Shown piece after piece: positions 1-5,385 of a stretch of DNA of 13,611 bases. Under the pieces are notes generated by a model. That model was not told where the DNA came from and did no database searches. It saw nothing but the letters and a program-made list of their open reading frames with translations. Position 1 is the first letter of the stretch. Every line of letters starts with the position of its first letter. The translations under genes and the position numbers were made by a program. This stretch comes from Frankiales bacterium (GTDB lineage Bacteria; Actinomycetota; Actinomycetes; Mycobacteriales; SCTD01), in contig JAODNB010000103.1 of assembly GCA_025464795.1 (NCBI GenBank), positions 1 through 13,611 on the forward strand, given 5' to 3'.

Positions 1-539
1 GCGTTGAAGTTCACGAAGCCCTCGTGCATCACGGTCGTGCCGCTGGCCAGGTGCGCGCCGAGGCGAACCCGGTCCGCGTCCGCGACCCGGACCCCGCTCG
101 GCAGCACGTAGTCGACCATCCGCGGGAACTTGTCCACGCTGTGCACGAGGACCGGTCCACCGGCCAGCAGCCGCAGCCGGGTCTGCTCGAAGCCCTCGAC
201 CGCGCAAGGGCCCCGCGAGGTCCAGACCACGTTCGCCAGGAGGCCGAACTGCCCGGTGAGGTCCACGGAGTGCGGAGTCACGAGCCGGTGCGAGAGCAGG
301 TGCAGGCGCAGGTACACGTCTGAGGCATCCGCCGGCGCGGCGTCGAGGTCGATCTCACGCAGCACGAGCTCACGACGCACCCCGCGGGCCTCATCGCTGC
401 CGGCCAGCGCCAGCAGCTCTGGGGCGGCCGCGCTCCCGTCATGCGCTCCGAGCTGAGGGGTCGGGTACCAGGTGTCGAGGACCTGGTCGTCGGCAGTGAG
501 GGTGGCGAGGCCGTGGCCCCATGCAGCGCGCGTCGTCAT
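1..539 (-). CDS. dapD: 2,3,4,5-tetrahydropyridine-2,6-dicarboxylate N-succinyltransferase, 5' part
   Basis: DapD transfers a succinyl group from succinyl-CoA to tetrahydrodipicolinate in the succinylase branch of lysine and meso-diaminopimelate synthesis, in the cytoplasm. The frame is open from an ATG at 539 to the window edge and gives 179 residues beginning MTTRAAWGHGLATL, about half of the roughly 317 residues usual for actinobacterial DapD; the rest lies outside the window. The N-terminal part (about 1-140) is the family's mixed domain, ending in VHSVDKFPRMVDYVLPSGVR. From about residue 150 hydrophobic and small residues recur as in the first turns of the left-handed beta-helix (VRLGAHLASGTTVMHEG). 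The gene is divergent from dapE, which acts two steps later in the same pathway, with only 36 bp between the start codons. There is no Shine-Dalgarno; a TAGTCT hexamer 7 nt before the ATG suggests leaderless initiation. Identification rests on family recognition plus the dapE neighbour. Confidence 0.93.
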   Translation of the reverse strand, partial: MTTRAAWGHGLATLTADDQVLDTWYPTPQLGAHDGSAAAPELLALAGSDEARGVRRELVLREIDLDAAPADASDVYLRLHLLSHRLVTPHSVDLTGQFGLLANVVWTSRGPCAVEGFEQTRLRLLAGGPVLVHSVDKFPRMVDYVLPSGVRVADADRVRLGAHLASGTTVMHEGFVNFN

Positions 540-546
540 GGGCACC

Positions 547-552
547 AGACTA
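547..552 (-). promoter_or_regulatory. dapD: Putative -10 element of a leaderless dapD promoter
   Basis: Read on the minus strand the sequence is TAGTCT, then 7 nt (GGTGCCC), then the dapD ATG. Actinobacterial leaderless genes typically show TANNNT at this distance, so transcription would start at the A of the ATG. No convincing -35 box is visible 17-18 bp further upstream. Inference from spacing and motif only. Confidence 0.45.
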
Positions 553-575
553 GGGATGGCTGGCAGGATGGCCGC

Positions 576-1631
576 ATGGCCCTTGACCTCGTGACCGATC
601 CCGTGGCACTGACGGCGGCGCTGGTCGACGTCCCCTCGGTCAGCGGTGACGAGGACCGCCTCGCGACGTTGGTGCACCAGGCCCTGTCGCTGCCGCACCT
701 GACGGTCGACCGGGTCGGCAACAACGTGGTGGCCCGAACCTCTCTCGGGCGGCCCCAGCGGGTCCTGCTGGCCGGTCATCTCGACACCGTCCCGACCGCG
801 GACAACGTGCCCTCACGACGCGAGGGCGACCTGCTCTTCGGCTGCGGCACGAGCGACATGAAGAGCGGCGACGCCGTGCTGCTTCACCTCGCGGCGACCC
901 TCACCGAGCCGGCATACGACCTGACCTACGTGCTCTACGACAACGAGGAGGTCGAGGCCTCGAAGAACGGCCTCGGTCAGCTCGTCCGGGACCACCGCGA
1001 GTGGTTCGACGCTGATCTCGCGATCCTCATGGAGCCCACCAACGGGCAGGTCGAGGCCGGCTGCCAGGGGACGCTCCGGGTCGAAGTACCGCTGTCCGGA
1101 CGCCGTGCGCACAGCGCGCGCAGCTGGCTCGGCGACAACGCGATCCACGCGGCCGCCCCCGTGCTCACGCTCCTGAAGGCCTACCAGGCAAGGGATGTGG
1201 ACATCGACGGGTGCGTCTACCGCGAGGGGCTGCAGGCCGTCCGCATCGACGGCGGGCACGCGGGGAACGTCATCCCCGACGCCTGCGTCGTCACCGTGAA
1301 CTTCCGGTTCGCCCCCGACCGCTCCGAGGCTGAGGCGCTGCAGCACGTGCGGGACGTCTTCGAGGGCTTCGACGTGGTCCTCACCGACTCCTCCGCGGGT
1401 GCCCTGCCCGGACTGACCCAGCCCGCGGCTGCGCACTTCGTCCAGGCGGTGGGGGAGAAGCCCCTCGCGAAGTACGGTTGGACGGACGTCGCACGCTTCT
1501 CGGCGTTGGGGATCCCCGCCCTCAACTTCGGACCGGGCGACCCCAACCTCGCGCACACCCGTGACGAGCACGTCGACGTCCGTCAGATCACCAGGGCGAC
1601 GCACCTGCTGCGCGGCTACCTCGCCGGTTAG
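576..1631 (+). CDS. dapE: Succinyl-diaminopimelate desuccinylase
   Basis: DapE is a dinuclear zinc M20 hydrolase that removes succinate from N-succinyl-LL-diaminopimelate. The 351-residue protein starts MALDLVTDPVALTAALVDVP, the family's usual beginning; the frame is open further upstream, but that stretch is antisense to dapD and carries no DapE-like sequence. GGCAGGAT lies about 8 nt before this ATG. The M20 ligands are all visible: H68 and D70 in AGHLDTVP, bridging D94 in GCGTSDMKSG, general base and ligand E124-E125 in YDNEEVE, E153 in ILMEPTN, and H327 in LAHTRDEH. The lid/dimerisation domain lies at roughly 170-280 and contains H179 in GRRAHSARSWLG. The gene ends 9 bp before the first LOG-type gene. 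Substrate assignment rests on the divergent dapD partner; other M20 peptidases share the metal site. Confidence 0.93.
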   Translation: MALDLVTDPVALTAALVDVPSVSGDEDRLATLVHQALSLPHLTVDRVGNNVVARTSLGRPQRVLLAGHLDTVPTADNVPSRREGDLLFGCGTSDMKSGDAVLLHLAATLTEPAYDLTYVLYDNEEVEASKNGLGQLVRDHREWFDADLAILMEPTNGQVEAGCQGTLRVEVPLSGRRAHSARSWLGDNAIHAAAPVLTLLKAYQARDVDIDGCVYREGLQAVRIDGGHAGNVIPDACVVTVNFRFAPDRSEAEALQHVRDVFEGFDVVLTDSSAGALPGLTQPAAAHFVQAVGEKPLAKYGWTDVARFSALGIPALNFGPGDPNLAHTRDEHVDVRQITRATHLLRGYLAG

Positions 1632-1634
1632 GTT
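1629..1634 (+). promoter_or_regulatory. Putative -10 element overlapping the dapE stop codon
   Basis: TAGGTT begins with the dapE stop codon TAG and is followed by 6 nt (CGTTGC) and the ATG of the LOG-type gene at 1641. That gene has no purine-rich Shine-Dalgarno, so a leaderless transcript from this hexamer is plausible. The constraint of a stop codon makes chance occurrence more likely here than at the other sites, and no clear -35 box is seen. Confidence 0.4.
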
Positions 1635-1640
1635 CGTTGC

Positions 1641-2450
1641 ATGGAAGACAGCAGGCGTGACGTCGAGCACCACTCGGTCGAGGCCAATGCAGATGCACAG
1701 GCGTCAACCCAGCGGCAGGAGCGGCAGGAAGGGCCCGTACGCCGCCGCGGCCGGCAGGTGCGTCACAGCACCACCGACCAGCGGCTGCTGGACCACCGTG
1801 GCCCGTCCGACTGGGTGCACACCGACCCGTGGCGGGTGCTTCGCATCCAGTCCGAGTTCGTCGAGGGCTTCGGCATGCTGGCCGAGCTGCCCAAGGCGAT
1901 CACGGTCTTCGGGTCGGCCAGGACCCATCCCACCGACCTGTACTACCAGCAGGCGGAGCTGCTGGGCCGGAAGCTGAGCGAAGCCGGTTATGCGGTCATC
2001 ACCGGCGGTGGGCCGGGGATCATGGAGGCGGCCAACAAGGGATGTCACGAGGCAGGCGGCACCTCCGTCGGGCTCGGGATCGAGCTGCCCTTCGAGCAGT
2101 CGATGAACGAGTTCGTCGACCTCGGGATGGTCTTCCGCTACTTCTTCGCCCGCAAGACCTGCTTCCTCAAGTACTCGATCGGCTACGTCGGGATGCCTGG
2201 CGGCTACGGCACGCTCGATGAGATCTTCGAGGCCGTGACCATGATCCAGACCGGGAAGATCACGAGCTTCCCGCTCGTGCTGTTCGGCACCACCTACTGG
2301 ACCCCGATGCTCGACTGGATCAAGAACACCCTCGTCGAGGACGGCAAGGTCAGCCCCGAGGACACCGAGCTGTTCACGCTCACCGACGACGTCGACGAGG
2401 CCGTCCAGATCATCAAGGACGCCGAGCGCAGCGAGTTCGAGGACGCCTGA
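1641..2450 (+). CDS. TIGR00730 / LOG-family Rossmann-fold protein, long form
   Basis: This is a 269-residue member of the LOG ('Lonely guy') family, whose best studied members hydrolyse cytokinin or purine nucleoside 5'-monophosphates to the free base and ribose 5-phosphate. Two family signatures are present: TGGGPGIMEAANKG at 121-134 (nucleotide-binding loop) and PGGYGTLDE at 186-194, with the preceding RK pair at 171-172 in FFARKTCF. Residues 1-35 are Gln/Glu/Arg-rich and probably disordered. Residues 36-80 (RQVRHSTTDQRLLDHRGPSD and following) form the N-terminal extension typical of the long actinobacterial form. The start ATG lies 9 bp after dapE and has no Shine-Dalgarno. A second LOG gene follows with no intervening base, so the pair is almost certainly co-transcribed. 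The physiological substrate is not known; older 'lysine decarboxylase' labels for this family are not supported by the motifs. Confidence 0.88.
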   Translation: MEDSRRDVEHHSVEANADAQASTQRQERQEGPVRRRGRQVRHSTTDQRLLDHRGPSDWVHTDPWRVLRIQSEFVEGFGMLAELPKAITVFGSARTHPTDLYYQQAELLGRKLSEAGYAVITGGGPGIMEAANKGCHEAGGTSVGLGIELPFEQSMNEFVDLGMVFRYFFARKTCFLKYSIGYVGMPGGYGTLDEIFEAVTMIQTGKITSFPLVLFGTTYWTPMLDWIKNTLVEDGKVSPEDTELFTLTDDVDEAVQIIKDAERSEFEDA

Positions 2451-3053
2451 GTGGCGGCGGTCTGCGTCTTCTGCGCCAGCTCGCTGACGATCGACCCGTC
2501 CTACGTCGAGCTGGCCGCTGAGGTCGGCAGCGAGCTCGCCCGCCGGGGTCACTCGCTGGTGAGCGGCGGCGGTGATCTCTCTTGCATGGGGGCGGTGGCA
2601 CGGGCCGCACGTGCAGGTGGCGCGTACACCGTCGGGGTCATCCCGGCCGCCCTGCTCGAGCTGGAGGTGGGCGACCGCGAGGCGGACGAGCTGATCGTCG
2701 TGGATGACATGCGCACCCGAAAAGGCCTGATGGACAGGCGATCTGACGCTTTCCTGACGCTCCCCGGCGGCCTGGGGACGCTCGAGGAGCTCACCGAGGT
2801 CTGGACCTCCCGCTTCCTCGGGATGCACGACAAGCCGGTCGTGGCCATCGACCTGCACGGGCTCTGGCAGCCGCTGCGCGACCAGGTGGCGCTGATGGTC
2901 GAGCGCGGGTTCGTCCGGGCGGAGTCGGCAGCGGCACTCCAGTGGGCCTCCTCGGTCTCGGAGGCGTTCGACCTCATCGCGGCCGGTCTGGCCGACCCCG
3001 TGCTGATGGCGCCGTCCGTCGGCGAGGTGCTCGAGGCGGATCCGCCTCCCTGA
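2451..3053 (+). CDS. LOG-family protein (probable nucleoside 5'-monophosphate phosphoribohydrolase), short form
   Basis: A 200-residue protein with the compact architecture of true LOG enzymes: start MAAVCVFCASS (family CVFCGSS-like), a glycine loop SGGGDLSCMGAVARAA at 38-53, and the catalytic block MRTRKGLM (88-95) followed by PGGLGTLEELTE (105-116). The Arg of the MRTRK segment (R90) and the Glu of the PGGxGTxEE motif are the residues expected for phosphoribohydrolase activity. The GTG start immediately follows the TGA of the upstream LOG gene; GAGGA at 2439-2443 sits 7 nt before it, so translation is coupled. By position after dapE and by length it is the likelier counterpart of the M. tuberculosis LOG protein Rv1205, whose cytokinin products are known from that organism. 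It shares only general fold and motifs with its upstream neighbour, so this is an old paralogue pair and not a recent duplication. Confidence 0.87.
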   Translation: MAAVCVFCASSLTIDPSYVELAAEVGSELARRGHSLVSGGGDLSCMGAVARAARAGGAYTVGVIPAALLELEVGDREADELIVVDDMRTRKGLMDRRSDAFLTLPGGLGTLEELTEVWTSRFLGMHDKPVVAIDLHGLWQPLRDQVALMVERGFVRAESAAALQWASSVSEAFDLIAAGLADPVLMAPSVGEVLEADPPP

Positions 3054-3099
3054 TCGCAGCTTCCCGGGACTGGAGCGCCGGAGATGGGAGGATGCCCTC

Positions 3100-3861
3100 G
3101 TGCTCACCGCCCTCGTCGTCGCCGCCGTCCTGGTCGTCCTGCTGATCGCTGCTGTCGCCGCGACGCACGACGGTGACCTCCTTGTCGACGCGCCGGCCGA
3201 CGCGGCGGACATCGGTCTTCCCGACCTGATGGTTCAGCCGGAGGACATCGCCGAGGTCCGCTTCGGCATGACGCTCCGTGGCTACCGGATGTCGGAGGTC
3301 GACCGCGTGCTCGACAGGCTCGCGCGGGAGCTGGCCGGCCGAGACGCCCAGATCGCGACGCTGCAGCAGGCCGTTGCCGACGCACGCCAGCCCGTGGAGC
3401 CCGTTGCGGCTGCGGAGCACAGGACGCCCTGGCGCACACCCGCACCGAACAACCCAGCCCCGGAGGTGGTGGCCTGGTCACGCCGCACGGCTGCCGAACC
3501 GGAGATGCCGCCCGCCGTCGAGGAGCCGGCTCCCGTGGTGGAGGAACCGGCAGCGGTCGAGGAACCCCTGGTCGAGCCCGAGCCCGAGCCCGAGGCAGCG
3601 GCCAGCACCAGCTGGTGGGAGCCCCAGCCCCCGAGACCGCAGGCGGAGGCCACGGAGGCTGCCGGCGGGTGGGACGACTTCCCGGAGGTGCTCGCGCTGG
3701 AGGAGGCTCCGGAAGGCCTCGCCGATGCCGAGGAGCCCCCCACCCGGGTCGCAGGTTCACCGGCGCCCCCCGCCGAGCCGCGGGCCTGGAGCGCACCCGC
3801 CTTCCCGAGCGCGCCCCCCGAGGAAGCCTCTCCGAGTGGCGACGGCACCCTCAGCCCCTGA
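3100..3861 (+). CDS. Membrane-anchored DivIVA-domain protein with acidic Pro-rich tail
   Basis: A 253-residue protein. Residues 1-21 are an uninterrupted hydrophobic segment (LTALVVAAVLVVLLIAAVAA), a membrane anchor or uncleaved signal. At 55-71 FGMTLRGYRMSEVDRVL is the DivIVA/Wag31-type signature, followed by a short heptad-like helix to about 95 (LARELAGRDAQIATLQ). Residues 100-253 are low complexity, rich in Pro, Glu and Ala with repeated EEP units (EEPAPVVEEPAAVEEPLVEP) and no recognisable fold. DivIVA domains usually recruit proteins to poles, septa or curved membrane, so a scaffold role in cell envelope growth is an inference. Unlike classical DivIVA there is no long coiled coil. The GTG start is supported by GGGAGG at 3086-3091, 8 nt upstream. 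It lies 46 bp after the second LOG gene and 11 bp before the SRPBCC gene, consistent with one operon. Confidence 0.75.
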   Translation: MLTALVVAAVLVVLLIAAVAATHDGDLLVDAPADAADIGLPDLMVQPEDIAEVRFGMTLRGYRMSEVDRVLDRLARELAGRDAQIATLQQAVADARQPVEPVAAAEHRTPWRTPAPNNPAPEVVAWSRRTAAEPEMPPAVEEPAPVVEEPAAVEEPLVEPEPEPEAAASTSWWEPQPPRPQAEATEAAGGWDDFPEVLALEEAPEGLADAEEPPTRVAGSPAPPAEPRAWSAPAFPSAPPEEASPSGDGTLSP

Positions 3862-3872
3862 GACTGGGCGGC

Positions 3873-4307
3873 ATGGCTGCAGAGCTCGTCCTCACGGTGC
3901 ACGTGCAAGCCCCCGTCGAGACGACGTGGAGGGCTGTCACGGACTGGCCGAGCCAGGGCGAGTGGATGCTGGGCACGGTGGTCACCGGCACGGGCAACAG
4001 CGTCGGCGGGACCCTCCAGGCCTACACCGGGCGCAGGCCCCTCGGCTTTCTCGACACGATGGTCATCACGGTCTGGGAGCCGCCCCACCGCTGCGAGGTC
4101 CTGCACACGGGCCGCATCGTCAAGGGGACCGGCGTGTTCGAGGTGCGCACGGCGCCTGGCGGGAGCGAGCTCGTCTGGAGCGAGGTGCTGGACCTTCCCC
4201 TCGGGATCGTCGGCAGGCTCGGTTGGCCCCTCGTTCGCCCGGCCTTCAAGGCTGGTGTCCAGCGCTCCCTGAAGCGCTTCGCCGCGTACGTCGAGCGGAC
4301 GTCCTAG
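3873..4307 (+). CDS. SRPBCC (START-like) family protein
   Basis: A 144-residue protein with the helix-grip pattern of the SRPBCC / polyketide cyclase superfamily. The first strand is LVLTVHVQAPVETTWRAVTD, followed by the WP...GEWM segment, a central antiparallel sheet (DTMVITVWEPPHRCEVLHTG), and a C-terminal amphipathic helix (KAGVQRSLKRFAAYVE) that closes the hydrophobic cavity. Such proteins bind or modify hydrophobic ligands; no catalytic motif is evident, so no reaction is assigned. The ATG at 3873 was chosen because the SRPBCC strand begins right after it; the longer open frame upstream runs inside the DivIVA-domain gene. No strong Shine-Dalgarno is seen (GGGCGG is close to the ATG). Its stop codon overlaps that of the convergent enoyl-CoA hydratase gene. 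Confidence 0.75.
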   Translation: MAAELVLTVHVQAPVETTWRAVTDWPSQGEWMLGTVVTGTGNSVGGTLQAYTGRRPLGFLDTMVITVWEPPHRCEVLHTGRIVKGTGVFEVRTAPGGSELVWSEVLDLPLGIVGRLGWPLVRPAFKAGVQRSLKRFAAYVERTS

Positions 4308-5092
4308 CGGCCTTCGAAGACGGGGGGCTGCTTGGCGAGGAAGGACCGGACGGCTGCGAGGTGGTCGGCGGTCTGGCCGGCCAGCGTTTGGAGCTCGTCC
4401 TCCTTGCCGAGCGTGTCGACCAGGGAGTTGTCCCAGGCGAAGCGGGTGGACTCCTTGATCAGCCCGTACGCGGCGGTGGGGCCGACGGCGAGCTTCTGCG
4501 CCAGCTCGGTGGCGACCTCGAGCACCTGCTCCGGCGGCACGACCATGTTCACCAACCCCATCTCGAGTGCGTGCTCGGCGGTGAACGGCTGCGCGAGCAG
4601 GAGCAGCGCGGCGGCGCGGCCCGCACCGACGAGGCGAGGCAGCGTCCAGGACAGGCCTGAGTCAGCGGTGAGGCCGATGCCCGCGAACGCAGTCGTGTAC
4701 TTCGACCCGGTGGCGCCGACCCTGAGGTCAAGGGCGCACGCCAGTCCGAGGCCGGCGCCTGCAGCAGTGCCGTTGATCGCCGCGATCGTGGGGATGGGCA
4801 GCTCGAAGAGCATCGTGACGAGCGGGTTGTAGTGCACGGCGACGGTGTTGAGCGGCGCAGCGTCGCCGGCGTCGAACAGGGCCGCGTGCTCCTTGAGGTC
4901 CTGCCCCACGCAGAAGGCTCTTCCCGAGCCGGTGAGCACGAGGGCCCGGACCGACGGGTCGGCGGCGATGGCGCGGACGGCCTCGTTGAGGCCGACCTTG
5001 GCCTCGACGGTGAGGGAGTTCATGCCCTCGGGGCGGTTGAGGGTGAGGGTTGCGACGCCGCTCGTGACGTCAAGGAGCACAGGATCAGCCAT
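4304..5092 (-). CDS. Enoyl-CoA hydratase/isomerase family protein, PaaG-like
   Basis: A 262-residue crotonase-fold protein, the normal family length, starting MADPVLLDVTSGVATLTLNR; the frame extends 28 codons further but without family-like sequence. CoA and oxyanion-hole elements are visible: RAFCVGQDLKEH (59-69, G63 and D65) and INGTAAGAGLGLACALDLR (106-124). The two catalytic glutamates of classical enoyl-CoA hydratases are absent: G116 stands at the first position and F136 at the second. Instead D144 in LTADSGLSWTLPRLVG occupies the place of the catalytic aspartate of PaaG-type isomerases, which shift double bonds in phenylacetate-derived or fatty acyl-CoAs. A double-bond isomerase or ring-type isomerase is therefore more likely than a hydratase. 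No other phenylacetate genes are in view, so the substrate is open. It is convergent with the SRPBCC gene and divergent from the DUF3117 gene. Confidence 0.85.
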   Translation of the reverse strand: MADPVLLDVTSGVATLTLNRPEGMNSLTVEAKVGLNEAVRAIAADPSVRALVLTGSGRAFCVGQDLKEHAALFDAGDAAPLNTVAVHYNPLVTMLFELPIPTIAAINGTAAGAGLGLACALDLRVGATGSKYTTAFAGIGLTADSGLSWTLPRLVGAGRAAALLLLAQPFTAEHALEMGLVNMVVPPEQVLEVATELAQKLAVGPTAAYGLIKESTRFAWDNSLVDTLGKEDELQTLAGQTADHLAAVRSFLAKQPPVFEGR

Positions 5093-5211
5093 GCCCACAG
5101 CCAACCAGATGGGTGCCTGTTTCGACGCCGAGCGCGCGATGCAGGAGAATGGACACAACACGGCGGCTCGGGACATCTCCCGCAGCGCAACTGACTGATG
5201 GAGGTACGGCG

Positions 5212-5379
5212 ATGGCGGCCATGAAGCCGCGCACGGGCGACGGCCCGCTCGAGGTCACGAAGGAGGGTCGCGGCATCGTCATGCGCGTCCCGCTGGAAGG
5301 TGGCGGGCGCCTCGTCGTCGAGCTCAACGCCGAGGAGGCCACCGCTCTCGGCGACGCTCTCAAGGCTGTCGTCTCCTAG
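5212..5379 (+). CDS. DUF3117 family small protein
   Basis: A 55-residue protein beginning MAAMKPRTGDGPLEVTKEGR and ending in DALKAVVS, recognisable as the actinobacterial DUF3117 family (the M. tuberculosis neighbour Rv1211 is of this type). The family is short, strongly conserved and of unknown function. A predicted hairpin of beta strands (GIVMRVPLEGGGRLVVELN) followed by one helix (AEEATALGDALKAV) is all that can be seen; there is no membrane span or metal motif. GGAGG at 5200-5204, 7 nt before the ATG at 5212, fixes this start; a second ATG three codons later is also possible. The M17 aminopeptidase gene begins 6 bp after its stop. The 119-bp region upstream, shared with the divergent enoyl-CoA hydratase gene, must hold its promoter, but only a weak GAGAAT (5145-5150) resembles a -10. 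Confidence 0.85.
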   Translation: MAAMKPRTGDGPLEVTKEGRGIVMRVPLEGGGRLVVELNAEEATALGDALKAVVS

Positions 5380-5385
5380 TCGCAG

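Noticed and set aside
441..575. Extended dapE start 45 codons upstream
   Set aside because: This stretch is antisense to the start of dapD and shows no M20-like sequence; the ATG at 576 gives the normal N-terminus.
1704..3212. 502-residue open frame on the minus strand across the LOG genes
   Set aside because: Long antisense frames are expected in high-GC codon-biased DNA; its translation is Arg/Gly/Asp-rich without any family motif, while the plus strand holds two clear LOG proteins.
3520..3600. Repeated GAG-GAG-CCG-type units as a DNA repeat or CRISPR-like array
   Set aside because: They encode the EEP-rich tail of the DivIVA-domain protein and have no fixed unit length or spacers.
3278..4660. 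460-residue plus-strand open frame across the DivIVA, SRPBCC and hydratase genes
   Set aside because: Arg/Pro/Ser-rich translation without motifs, spanning three genes that are well supported in other frames.
5145..5150. GAGAAT as a -10 for the DUF3117 gene
   Set aside because: Only A2 and T6 of TANNNT fit and no -35 box is convincing; a promoter must exist in 5093-5211, but I cannot place it.
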